Part shown: one piece after another, positions 8,635 to 16,801 of the stretch
Layout: the number at the start of each line of letters is the position of its first letter
Position numbering within the stretch: the stretch's first letter is position 1
Source of the DNA: a bacterium
Lineage (GTDB): Bacteria > SAR324 > XYD2-FULL-50-16
Direction of reading: 5' to 3'
Length of the DNA: 64,000 nucleotides
NCBI GenBank assembly: GCA_018829445.1
Contig: JAHJTV010000079.1
Coordinates: forward strand, 186,001 to 250,000
Made by a program: the position numbers and the translations under genes
The notes under the pieces: model-generated
Told to the model about the DNA's origin: nothing
The model's input: only the letters and a program-made list of their open reading frames with translations
The model's database searches: none

Positions 8635-9696
8635 TCAGTTGACACCACTATCTATCTTAGATGCCTCGAAAGCATTTTTCTGGTCTTTGGAGTTGAGAAT
8701 CATTTGGTAAACTTCTATGTATTTTCCAATCATACGCTCGACTGTAAAATGACGATCAATATGACGCCGACAGTAGGCGCGGTCAATCTCTTTAATATGT
8801 GCAACAGACTCAATGGCTTCTTCCACGTTGTTGACTAAAAATCCATTCTTATTATTCTCAATAATTTCAGGCATACTACCACGATCAATGGCGATCACGG
8901 GGGTACCGCATGCCATCGATTCAATGACAGAGAGACCGAAAGGTTCATCAAATTGTATGGGGTGCAATAGAGCACAGGCTTCTCCAAGCAGTTGATTGCG
9001 CTCAACCGGTCCAACGCTGCCGACATATGTTACTTTATCGTTGTCCATATAAGGGGCAACATATTGATCAAAGTAAGCTTGGTCCTGGATAATCCCCGCC
9101 ATGATCAGTTTTTTGTTACAGGCTCCGGCAATTTGAATCGCTTCCTTTGCTCCTTTATCGTTGTGAATACGTCCGAAAAAAAGCAGGGTATCACCAGAAA
9201 CAGGTTGAAAATCAAACAGTTTGATGTCGATACCGTGATGGATGGTTTTGATATAATCAAGTTCAGGCGAGCGGTCGGCATCACTAATGGCAACGTAATC
9301 CGTTTTACCATTGAATTTTTTGAAAACCGGTAGGATTTCAGGAGATGAAAAACCATGAATGGTTGTCACCACCGGGGTGGTGGTCAGACCGGAATAGGTC
9401 AATGGTAGATAGTCAAAGTGGTTATGGATGATGTCGTACTCATCAGCTTGTTCAAATAGCTCTAAAATGTGAAGGCACTCCCAAACTTTTGGAATCAACG
9501 AATGATCCTCTTCATAACCCCGTGGGCAAACCGAGTGCAAAGTACCGCTGGTCTGCGAATCTGCAGTTGCAAACAAAGTTACTTCATGACCGCATGCCAC
9601 TAATCCTTCGCTTATGAGGGAGGCTACGTTTTCCCAAGGGCCATAATGTCGGGGTGGTGTCCGCCAGGCAATGGGTGAAAGTATAGCGATATGCAT
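8635..9696 (-). CDS. Glycosyltransferase family 4 protein
   Basis: GT-B fold glycosyltransferase, 353 residues from the ATG at 9696; the longer frame opens with a TTG at 9702, but an AAGGT site sits at the right distance from the ATG. N-terminal half: IAILSPIAWRTPPRHYGPWENVASLISEGL, typical of nucleotide-sugar retaining GT4 enzymes. C-terminal donor-site half: YVGSVGPVERNQLLGEACALLHP, then FGLSVIESMACGTPVIA with the EX7E-type glutamates. It starts 14 bases after the stop of the larger GT4 gene upstream and precedes the GH130 gene by about 110 bases, so the three are probably cotranscribed. Confidence 0.88.
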   Translation of the reverse strand: MHIAILSPIAWRTPPRHYGPWENVASLISEGLVACGHEVTLFATADSQTSGTLHSVCPRGYEEDHSLIPKVWECLHILELFEQADEYDIIHNHFDYLPLTYSGLTTTPVVTTIHGFSSPEILPVFKKFNGKTDYVAISDADRSPELDYIKTIHHGIDIKLFDFQPVSGDTLLFFGRIHNDKGAKEAIQIAGACNKKLIMAGIIQDQAYFDQYVAPYMDNDKVTYVGSVGPVERNQLLGEACALLHPIQFDEPFGLSVIESMACGTPVIAIDRGSMPEIIENNKNGFLVNNVEEAIESVAHIKEIDRAYCRRHIDRHFTVERMIGKYIEVYQMILNSKDQKNAFEASKIDSGVN

Positions 9697-9710
9697 AGCC
9701 AAGACCTTTA

Positions 9711-12017
9711 TTAAACGGGTTTCTGTAACGATGATTGTTTTAAAATCTCGTCGGCATAAAGCTTTTTTAATGTCATCAGTGAAAGTAACCAGGCAAGCGA
9801 TGATTCCGCTCCCTGATTCTGGTTCATGCCGTCTACCATCAATCCATCCCGGCAGCCACCGGATTTGGAGTCATATAGTACCATATTCAGGTCATTGTGA
9901 CCGAGAAACCAGTTAAAACACATGACAGCATTTTTATACCAGATCTGGTCCCGGGTTATATTATAAGCTTCAACACAGGCTTGGACCATGGCTTTGGCTT
10001 CTATGGGCTGCTGGTCGAAGCGTGCCTTATTGCCACCCTTTTTATACCACCCGTTGCAACCGATAGGTACAAAGTGATTATCTTCGGTTTGGATTGTTAA
10101 CAGCCATTTAAGGGAATTGAGTCCCATATCGATCATATCATTTCGCTGCATCAGGTGACCGGATATCAGCAAGGCATGAGGTAGTTTCCCGTTGGCGTAG
10201 TTAAGTGTGTTTTCAAGCCAGGGCCAATCGTCCGTTTTATTGTCTTTAAACTGGTTAAAAAGTCTGCCGGCAAGAAAGTCCCTGATCCTGCGCACATCAC
10301 TATCCCCGGAAAACCTGTGCAGATAAGCATGTATACCTACTAAACTGTAGGCGAGAGCACGGGGGGAACTGAATTCTTCGATTACTCTCAGAGCTTTATT
10401 AAAGAGGGTAGTACTCATAGCCAGGTAACCGGGATCATCAAGAAAAGTCACTGTTTTACCAAGGCACCAGAGTGCTCTGCCATGTGAATCCTCGGAGCCT
10501 GTTTCTTCTGTCCAGTTCCTTGAATAGGTCATGAAATTGCGAAAACGTCCGCTTTTTTCATTATAGGCATACAGAAGAAACCCGAGATAATGACCGCTGA
10601 GGGTTTCAAGTCCATAACCGTTAGTTGGCAGATATTTTTGTCCCATTGCGGTTACGAGCAGCGCTCTGGCATTATCGTCAGTACAATAACCATGAGTACG
10701 GTCGGGGGTAGTGTAGTTGGCATGCTGTAGCATGCCGGTATCATCGGTAATTGCTTTGAGGTGATTGAGCTTGATCTCCGGGAGTTCAAAACTTGTGATG
10801 GCTTTGATATTTTCAACGTAAGAGTGCCGGGGACGAGGGTTTCGAGTCCGGTTATTTCGTACTTCACTGAACAGCTGGAGATATTTTCGGGATACTTCTT
10901 TCCAAATGGCTTCACGGCTGAATGTATAGGCTTTTTTACGCATGGCGTGTCGTTCAATGTCATTACCCAAAAGTCCGATAACCTGTTCTGCAATGGTATC
11001 CGGATTATTGAAGGGGACAATTCGTCCACGGCCTTCGGCCAGCATTTCTGTGGCATACCAGTAAGGTGTCGAAATAACAGCTTTTCCGCTACCCATGGCA
11101 TAGGCAAGGGTACCAGACGTTATCTGGGCTTCATCAAGATATGGGGTAATATAAATATCAGCGATGCTGAGGAACTCACATAATTCTCTCAAGGCTACAA
11201 AGCGGTTTTGAAAAATAACATGCTCCTCGATGTGGAGTTTACGAACAAGCTGCTGCAAATCAATTCGGTATGCATCTCCATGCAGCTTTAAAATATGTGG
11301 GTGTGTAGCCCCCAGAACAATATAGACTACTTCAGGATGTTCTTTGACAATTGCGGGTAGTGCTTGCAGCACCGTTTCAATGCCTTTATTGGGTGATAGC
11401 AATCCGAATGTGAGCAGCACCTTTTTCCCTTCCACCCCGAATTTGTCCTTATTGAAGCTTGAATCAATAAATGGTGTATCCGGAATGCCATGATGGATGA
11501 AGGCAATTTTCTCCTCGGGCACATCATAAACATTTTTAAGGAAATCCGAGGCTTTTTGACTCATCACCACCAGTTTATCGGAAAGATCGGATAGTTTGCA
11601 CATGACCTCGTGGTATTCCGGGGCGGGATCTTTCAAAACTGTGTGCAACGTCGTTACCACAGGCATACGCAGATCAGCTAACAAATTCAGCAGATGACTG
11701 CCGGCGAGACCTCCGAATAGACCATATTCATGCTGCAAACAGACAATATCCGTTTGACTGATATTTAAGAATTGAGCTGCAACACTATAATCAGTCAACC
11801 TGTTCTGGTTTATCTCAAAGCGAACTTTTTCCGGATAGGAATATCCTTCGGGTTTATCATTCATAACGGCGGCCCAGCAGTTCACGTCCGGGGCTTCCGC
11901 AGTTAATCCTTCAACCAGGTCTGTGGTAAAAGTTGCGATGCCGCATTGGCGGGGCAGATAGTTGCCGATTACTGCAACCGAGTTAATGCCCTCATAATAC
12001 TTTATTACAGATGTCAT
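9711..12017 (-). CDS. GT4 glycosyltransferase fused to a C-terminal helical (alpha/alpha-barrel-like) domain
   Basis: Protein of 768 residues from the ATG at 12017; a GTG six bases upstream extends the frame, but the GGAAA site is better spaced for the ATG. Residues about 15-390 are a GT4 GT-B domain: YLPRQCGIATFTTDL, LQHEYGLFGG, FGLLSPNKGIETVLQAL, and YLDEAQITSGTLAYAMGSGKAVISTPY in the donor site. Residues about 400-765 are a separate domain with MLQHANYTTPDRTHGYCTDDNARALL and WLENTLNYANGKLPHALL, resembling the helical barrels of glycan-processing enzymes. Such fusions are known next to GH130 genes. The fusion suggests a polymerising or chain-modifying enzyme (inference). Co-directional with the second GT4 and GH130. 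Confidence 0.85.
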   Translation of the reverse strand: MTSVIKYYEGINSVAVIGNYLPRQCGIATFTTDLVEGLTAEAPDVNCWAAVMNDKPEGYSYPEKVRFEINQNRLTDYSVAAQFLNISQTDIVCLQHEYGLFGGLAGSHLLNLLADLRMPVVTTLHTVLKDPAPEYHEVMCKLSDLSDKLVVMSQKASDFLKNVYDVPEEKIAFIHHGIPDTPFIDSSFNKDKFGVEGKKVLLTFGLLSPNKGIETVLQALPAIVKEHPEVVYIVLGATHPHILKLHGDAYRIDLQQLVRKLHIEEHVIFQNRFVALRELCEFLSIADIYITPYLDEAQITSGTLAYAMGSGKAVISTPYWYATEMLAEGRGRIVPFNNPDTIAEQVIGLLGNDIERHAMRKKAYTFSREAIWKEVSRKYLQLFSEVRNNRTRNPRPRHSYVENIKAITSFELPEIKLNHLKAITDDTGMLQHANYTTPDRTHGYCTDDNARALLVTAMGQKYLPTNGYGLETLSGHYLGFLLYAYNEKSGRFRNFMTYSRNWTEETGSEDSHGRALWCLGKTVTFLDDPGYLAMSTTLFNKALRVIEEFSSPRALAYSLVGIHAYLHRFSGDSDVRRIRDFLAGRLFNQFKDNKTDDWPWLENTLNYANGKLPHALLISGHLMQRNDMIDMGLNSLKWLLTIQTEDNHFVPIGCNGWYKKGGNKARFDQQPIEAKAMVQACVEAYNITRDQIWYKNAVMCFNWFLGHNDLNMVLYDSKSGGCRDGLMVDGMNQNQGAESSLAWLLSLMTLKKLYADEILKQSSLQKPV

Positions 12018-12129
12018 AACCACTTTCCATTTTTACTTCTGATTCGTAACTCAAGCCATATGAGCCAGGTTTTTCGACGTTTACCCTCAACAATGTTCGG
12101 AAAAATTTGATATGATGCAACAAATTCCC

Positions 12130-12282
12130 TTATGATTTTTTTTTCGGGTTCGCAGTAGTAGTTGAAAACATCGAGTCAGCTTTTCCTTTATCCCTTTTTT
12201 CCTTCCGTTTCTCCTTCAGAGTGCTTTTTCCAACCTTCTGTTCTTCTCGTTTTCCTTTGTCTCTTTTCCCTTTGTCACCCAT
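12130..12282 (-). CDS. Very small Lys/Glu-rich conserved-type protein (50 residues)
   Basis: Short gene of 50 residues. The protein begins MGDKGKRDKGKREEQKVGKS and continues TLKEKRKEKRDKGKAD before a short polar tail ending NPKKKS. Almost half the residues are Lys, Arg or Glu, predicting a charged helix. The ATG is preceded by a strong AGAGGT site six bases away, which supports a real gene. Similar MGDKGxKDKGK-type small proteins are, as far as I recall, annotated as hypothetical in diverse bacteria; I know no function. It lies between the 78-residue protein gene and the GT4 genes in the same direction. Confidence 0.7.
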   Translation of the reverse strand: MGDKGKRDKGKREEQKVGKSTLKEKRKEKRDKGKADSMFSTTTANPKKKS

Positions 12283-12351
12283 TTTGACCTCTTTTTATTA
12301 AGTAACTGTCTTATCCAATAACATTGGATCTTTTGATGATAGCGAATTGGT

Positions 12352-12588
12352 TTAATCGGTCGACTGATTTCTGTGGCCGGATGTTTCATCAGCAGAACTC
12401 TCAGATCCTGAAAGTGCGCCTTTGTTAGGCGTCATATTGCTATAATAACCATTGGCTGTATCCAGTTTGGTTATTTTCCCGCCTTTGTTTACATATTCTT
12501 CCACAGCGTTATTGATAAATTTTCTATTGGGTGTGAACGATACTTTTTTTTTCCGCGAAGAGCTCTCGTTTTCTATTTTATTTATCAT
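12352..12588 (-). CDS. Small conserved-type protein with a basic linker and GGKITKLD motif
   Basis: Protein of 78 residues from the ATG at 12588, chosen because GGAG stands four bases upstream; a longer frame from 12615 lacks this. Sequence features: an early basic patch SSSRKKKVSFTPNRKF, then a predicted helix FINNAVEEYVNKGGKITKLD, then a polar Ser/Asn-rich tail. The VxxYLxKGGKITKxx pattern resembles the end of several small RNA-polymerase-associated or stress proteins such as SutA, but the resemblance is weak and no function is claimed. Co-directional with the surrounding stress/glycan block. Confidence 0.6.
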   Translation of the reverse strand: MINKIENESSSRKKKVSFTPNRKFINNAVEEYVNKGGKITKLDTANGYYSNMTPNKGALSGSESSADETSGHRNQSTD

Positions 12589-12730
12589 ACATCTCCATTG
12601 ATCTTTAATTAACAACGGATCTGCCGTCTTTGGTCAGGGATTTTCCTTGATTTCGGATATTAAGCCGGGGTGGTAACCGGCAGCATTTTTCCAACTCCTC
12701 TTTTTGCAGACTGTCCTGTGTGATACCAAT

Positions 12731-13072
12731 TCAACCTGAGAGATTATTTTTTGTTTCTCTTGAGGAGTTCACAGCCTCTATTCCTTCAGAGGCTGCAACG
12801 GTAAAAATTTGAATTTTAAGTGGTTTGCATAAAAGTGTCTTTGATCCGAGTAAAACACTGAATCTATGCGACCTCATATGATGATTCAAATCTTCACGGG
12901 TTTCCCACTCCTCCAACAGGTTATAACAGTTCTTGTCTTCGATATCACTATAGACGCCATAGCTCAGACAACCTGTCTCCATTTCCGTTGCTTCAATCAT
13001 GGAGAGCAGTGTTTGCGTGAACTCCAACTGTTTTTCCGGCAGCACGTTCAATGTTATCCTGACAATGATCAT
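12731..13072 (-). CDS. Antibiotic biosynthesis monooxygenase (ABM) domain protein
   Basis: Small dimeric ferredoxin-like ABM-family protein, 113 residues from the ATG at 13072; AGGAG sits at normal distance there, whereas the longer frame from 13102 has none. Typical pattern: IIVRITLNVLPEKQLEFTQTLLSMIEATEMETGCLSYGVYSD, then NLLEEWETREDLNHHMRSHRF, where the strand-turn-helix and EEWETREDLNxHxxS segment match quinol monooxygenase YgiN-like proteins. Likely role: oxidation or protection against small aromatic or quinone compounds (family knowledge), specific substrate unknown. It sits in the same direction as the block controlled by the nearby sigma-54 activator. Confidence 0.78.
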   Translation of the reverse strand: MIIVRITLNVLPEKQLEFTQTLLSMIEATEMETGCLSYGVYSDIEDKNCYNLLEEWETREDLNHHMRSHRFSVLLGSKTLLCKPLKIQIFTVAASEGIEAVNSSRETKNNLSG

Positions 13073-13203
13073 GAAAGTTCTCCTCTGCGTAGAGCAGAAC
13101 ACTCCACAATAAGAACAAGTGTTTGCATAATTAGAGATCTCCCTGAATAAACCGTTGCCGCATATTGGATATTTGAAAATTTCAGAGTGCCGATAACAGA
13201 TTC

Positions 13204-13554
13204 TTACTGGCCATTCTTCATGAGCGATGTGGAACAGCTGTCTGCGATTTGAGTGTCTGGCTCTGCTTCAAAAGGCATTGTTGCCCAACCCTGGTCCATG
13301 ATGTATTGCTCTTTTTTCCAGAAATCAATATTTCTGAATTCCACCAGCTTTTTCTCTTTCTCCAAATCCTGGTTGAACTGAGCAACACACATCGGGGTCA
13401 AACGCTCGATGACAGCACTCTGAGCCATCTTTTTACCTGAATCCAGCGAGGTGCTGCCTAAAACCCATCCACCCATTGAAAAACCGACAATCATCGTGAC
13501 AACTGCACCACCGATTGCACTCCAAATACCAGTTTTAATTTTCTCTTGATTCAT
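13204..13554 (-). CDS. Membrane-anchored conserved hypothetical protein
   Basis: Protein of 116 residues. One N-terminal membrane segment (GIWSAIGGAVVTMIVGFSMGGWVLG, roughly residues 9-33) ends in a GGWV motif, followed by a soluble part with AVIERLTPMCVAQFNQD and QGWATMPFEAEPDTQIADSCSTSL. This pattern matches a conserved hypothetical family I recall from proteobacteria; function is unknown. Two cysteines (in PMCV and DSCS) could pair. GGGGAA precedes the ATG. It is the first gene downstream of the tandem palindromes and the sigma-54-like promoter described separately, so it is the likely first gene of the activator's regulon. Confidence 0.72.
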   Translation of the reverse strand: MNQEKIKTGIWSAIGGAVVTMIVGFSMGGWVLGSTSLDSGKKMAQSAVIERLTPMCVAQFNQDLEKEKKLVEFRNIDFWKKEQYIMDQGWATMPFEAEPDTQIADSCSTSLMKNGQ

Positions 13555-13614
13555 TTGAGTTCCCCTGTTTTAAAGATTAATCATATTTAGAATTGAAATA
13601 CATATACTTCTATA

Positions 13615-13630
13615 CTCAAGATTCAAGCCA
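13615..13630 (-). promoter_or_regulatory. Sigma-54-like promoter (imperfect -12 element)
   Basis: On the minus strand the sequence TTGGC, seven bases, TTGA occurs about 60 bases before the ATG of the 116-residue membrane protein. Sigma-54 promoters have GG and GC dinucleotides spaced by ten bases; here the GG is perfect, but the second pair reads GA. The spacing and the upstream activator-type palindromes make it a candidate despite the mismatch. Confidence 0.4.
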
Positions 13631-13729
13631 AGGGGGCTGGTGATTGATATATTGTGTTTAAGCGGCTGATTACAATGGTGATACTTTTGATTGATGTTTG
13701 ATTGCTATCTGAAATATTGGAGGGATTTC

Positions 13730-13763
13730 ATGGTCATATATGACCATTGGTCATATATGACCA
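13730..13763. promoter_or_regulatory. Two tandem perfect palindromes (candidate activator binding sites)
   Basis: TGGTCATATATGACCA occurs at 13731-13746 and again at 13748-13763, so the two 16-base palindromes repeat every 17 bases; the first extends to 18 bases (13730-13747). They lie between the sigma-54 activator gene and the 116-residue protein gene, roughly 100-130 bases upstream of the sigma-54-like promoter. That is the classic location of enhancer-type upstream activating sequences for NtrC-family regulators. No other copy was noticed in the window. Confidence 0.65.
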
Positions 13764-13859
13764 TTGATTCTGATATTTTTAACTCTGGATTACCATTATG
13801 CTGTTGGGAAAAATTGAAAAGTTGTCTTTGTGGGAGGGCAGCAAAAAAAATTGGATCAT

Positions 13860-15407
13860 TTACGGCTTCATGATACCCAGTTTTCGCATACGTGCACGCA
13901 GGGTGCTACGATCAAGCCCAAGAATTTCTGCAGCCCCGTTATTTCCGGCGATTTTCCACTGGCACTGTTCAAGCACCTGGACAATGTGATCTCGCTCCAC
14001 CGTTTCCAGCGTTTTCTGGTTTGGTCTGTTATCCGTTAACGGTTTCTTGAGTTCATCAACCAGGCGTAATTTAGGGCCCGATGAATTAATCACTCCTCTC
14101 TCAAGAACGTTTTCCAGTTCCCTGATGTTTCCCGGCCAGTGGTATTTTTTCAGGGTATTCATGACACTCACAGGAATCATTTCAATCACCTTACCCAACC
14201 GCTTGGATATTTTTTTGACATAAAAATCAACAAGAAGCGGAATGTCGTCTACTCTGTCACGGAGTGGGGGCATAGTAATCGGAAATATATTTAATCGGTA
14301 CCAGAGATCGTCACGGAAACGTCCCTTGCGAACCTCTTCTTCCAGATTACGATTGGTAGCTGCAATAATGCGTGTATCGATTTTAATGGTGTGGGAACTA
14401 CCCAACCGTTCAAACTCACCGTCCTGGATGACCCTGAGCAGCTTTGGCTGCAATTCCAGTGGCAATTCACCGATTTCATCCAAAAAAATAGTTGCACCGT
14501 TGGCAATCTCAAATCGTCCCAGCCGTCTGGAATGAGCACCGGTGAAAGCTCCTTTCTCATGGCCGAATAGTTCGCTTTCAATTAGACTGGAAGGCAATGC
14601 GGCACAATTCATTTTGATTAGAGCACGATCCTTACGCAGACTCAAACCGTGAATGGCTCGAGCCACCAACTCTTTGCCGGTTCCGGTTTCACCAAGAATC
14701 AGTACATTTGTATCAGTACCGGCGATCTGTTCGACCTTATAGAAAACGTAATTGATTTCGTTACTTTGGCCGATAATATTCTCATGGTTGTATTCCAGTT
14801 TGATTTCTTCCTGGAGATAGGCTCTTTCAGCTTCAAGTTTGTCCTTTAACTTCTTAATCTCATCAAGGGCAGTTTCAGTCAGATGTTTGCTTTTTTCCGC
14901 TTCTTCCCTTGCGATGACAAGTTCGGCCGTTCGTTTTTCAACAATCTCCTCAAGATTTCTTTTATAATATTCACGCTCAGTCACATCCTCAATTGCCAAC
15001 AGAATCAACTCGGTTTGATCAGATTTTTGGTAGATCCGTCTGGCATTCAAATGCATTATCTTCCAACCGACAGTTTCAAAGTTATGTTCCACTTCAAAGT
15101 CATTGAATATGGAATTCTGTGGAAGGATATCTTCAAGTAGTTCTCTGAGTCTGGGAATATCCCATTGCCGATTTCCGATATCATATATCAGCAATCCTTC
15201 TGTTTCATCCGGATTAGCGTTGAATGTCTGGTAAAAGGAATAATTGGCTTTTACGACCTTCAGGTCGGAATTCAACATCATTAATGGTTCACGAATCGAG
15301 CTCAAAAAATCCTCAAGAACTTCAACATGGGTCCGTAACATTTGTCTGTTTTGTCCAGAGTACTCAGGTTTTTGTTCCGTCTTTTTAGATGGTTGATAGT
15401 AAAACAA
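13860..15407 (-). CDS. Sigma-54-dependent transcriptional activator with PAS sensor domain
   Basis: NtrC-family enhancer-binding protein of up to 515 residues. Residues about 30-145 are a PAS sensor domain; 145-205 a coiled-coil signalling helix; 210-450 the AAA+ domain with Walker A GETGTGKE at 239-246, the sigma-54-contacting GAFTGA loop at 286-291 and Walker B TIFLDE at 306-311; 470-515 a Fis-type helix-turn-helix (GAAEILGLDRSTLRARMRKLG). There is no receiver domain, so control is probably by PAS ligand or partner. The long form begins with TTG; an ATG at residue 23 (15341) also fits, just before the PAS domain. The tandem palindromes just downstream are its likely DNA targets. Confidence 0.92.
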   Translation of the reverse strand: MFYYQPSKKTEQKPEYSGQNRQMLRTHVEVLEDFLSSIREPLMMLNSDLKVVKANYSFYQTFNANPDETEGLLIYDIGNRQWDIPRLRELLEDILPQNSIFNDFEVEHNFETVGWKIMHLNARRIYQKSDQTELILLAIEDVTEREYYKRNLEEIVEKRTAELVIAREEAEKSKHLTETALDEIKKLKDKLEAERAYLQEEIKLEYNHENIIGQSNEINYVFYKVEQIAGTDTNVLILGETGTGKELVARAIHGLSLRKDRALIKMNCAALPSSLIESELFGHEKGAFTGAHSRRLGRFEIANGATIFLDEIGELPLELQPKLLRVIQDGEFERLGSSHTIKIDTRIIAATNRNLEEEVRKGRFRDDLWYRLNIFPITMPPLRDRVDDIPLLVDFYVKKISKRLGKVIEMIPVSVMNTLKKYHWPGNIRELENVLERGVINSSGPKLRLVDELKKPLTDNRPNQKTLETVERDHIVQVLEQCQWKIAGNNGAAEILGLDRSTLRARMRKLGIMKP

Positions 15408-16157
15408 TTAAAAATATGCCCTACATGTTACCGGAAACTTAAAATCCTCTCCGTGTTGCCGGGCTTGATCCCATTAGAGCCAAAATAACAATTGGGTGAT
15501 AGAAATCCCGGTTGTATGCCAATTACAATCAAATTTTGGTAAGTTCTTAACCTTCCCATGTTGATAGATTACAGGCGACAACCGTCAAAAGTATGTTATC
15601 TTATAGGGGCATAACCGTCAATAAACTGTAAAATAACTAGGACGATTAAAAACAAACTGAACATGATTTAATTTGGAAAGTATCACATGCCATATGGCAT
15701 TGTCAGTATCTCCATTGTTTTGAGCCAAAAATATAGAAATAAGAGTTTTGAGGGGCATTCAAATAGCCGGATTTTGGATGGAGTGTTCGTGGTAAACGAG
15801 CTGTGAAGTGATGGAGTTCAGTATTCAATTTGACCAATAACCATTGTTCATACCCAACTGTTGAAGAAAACGGCTTTATGTCATGTATTATCAGCAAACT
15901 CCCCTCTTCTTTTTCCGACCATTTATTTTTTTGACAGTTAAAGACTGAATCGTGATACAATGCAGTATAGTGTATTAAGTATTTCCCCGTAAAACCCGGA
16001 GAGTACATGATGTAGTTGTCAAAGGAAAAAAGATGCCTGATCCTTTTTTTGTGCAAGGCATTCCGTTGATATAAAGACCTTTCCATAGAATGAGAGCTTT
16101 TAAATTTGCCATGCTTGCAGATTAAACCGAAGAATTTATATAGAAGAGGTAAAAATC
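15408..16157. other. Long intergenic region between divergent regulator and cheW genes
   Basis: Region of 750 bases between divergently oriented genes. It must hold the promoters for both. A fragment at 15463-15480 (GCCGGGCTTGATCCCA) resembles half of the class-1 palindromic repeat found elsewhere in the window. A minus frame at 15703-16086 has no ribosome site and no recognisable protein character, so no gene is called. Confidence 0.4.
15931..15961 (+). promoter_or_regulatory. Possible sigma-70-type promoter upstream of cheW
   Basis: TTGACA at 15931-15936 is a perfect -35 box. TACAAT at 15956-15961 differs from TATAAT by one base, but the spacer is 19 bases, two longer than ideal. It points toward the CheW gene about 195 bases downstream, so a long leader would result. 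Confidence 0.3.
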
Positions 16158-16658
16158 ATGGAACAAAGAGAATCACAATTCGATCAATATGAAGAAATAG
16201 ATGAGGATACTCAAAAAGGAAAGTACCTGTCATTTCATGTGGGAAGGGAATCGTACGGAATCGAAATCAAACATGTCAAAGAGATCATTGTCATGCAGGA
16301 AATAACAGAGGTGCCGGATATGCCGGAATCGTTTATAGGAGTGATTAATCTTCGGGGGAAAGTAATATCGATAATCGATTTTCGCAAGTTTTTTAAAATG
16401 GAAGCTCGTGAGTACGATAATCGAACCTCAATCATTGTCGTTGAGATTGGCGAGGTGCCGGTCGGAGTGGTAGTCGATACTGTCAGTGAGGTCTTCGATA
16501 TTCCGGAAGAGAATATCGACCCTCCTCCTCGCACCCATTCCGGAATCAGCAGCAAATACATCAAGGGAATCGGAAAGATCGGTAACAATGTCAGGATTTT
16601 ACTTAATATTGAGAATATCCTGTATGAAGAGGAACTTGAATCGGTTGCGATAGTATAA
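16158..16658 (+). CDS. cheW: CheW chemotaxis coupling protein
   Basis: Cytoplasmic adaptor that links chemoreceptors to the CheA kinase, 166 residues, normal length. After an acidic N-terminal lead the CheW fold follows: KYLSFHVGRESYGIEIKHVKEIIVMQEITEVPDMPESFIGVINLRGKVISIIDFR. GVINLRGKVI is the family signature; the second half shows VVVDTVSEVFDIPEENI and IGNNVRILLNIENIL. AGAGGT precedes the ATG. No CheA, CheY or receptor gene is in the window, so it is an isolated copy whose partners lie elsewhere. Confidence 0.93.
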   Translation: MEQRESQFDQYEEIDEDTQKGKYLSFHVGRESYGIEIKHVKEIIVMQEITEVPDMPESFIGVINLRGKVISIIDFRKFFKMEAREYDNRTSIIVVEIGEVPVGVVVDTVSEVFDIPEENIDPPPRTHSGISSKYIKGIGKIGNNVRILLNIENILYEEELESVAIV

Positions 16659-16801
16659 GTGTTTTGCAGATGCTGAGGAAAATTTTTTATCAAACCTGTT
16701 GACATGATTATATATTATCCAGAGAATTGGGGTCGAACTGCAGCATGCTTTTGTTGGCTCAACAAAACTCAATAGTGCTGTGATATGTTGAGGGAGAACC
16801 T

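Noticed and set aside
12293-12340. Short inverted repeat ATCCAAT/ATTGGAT between small genes
   Set aside because: Only a three-base loop and no T-run on the gene strand; not a convincing terminator.
15703-16086. Minus-strand frame of 127 codons in the cheW upstream gap
   Set aside because: No ribosome site, no recognisable motif, mixed aromatic composition, and it overlaps the region that must hold divergent promoters.
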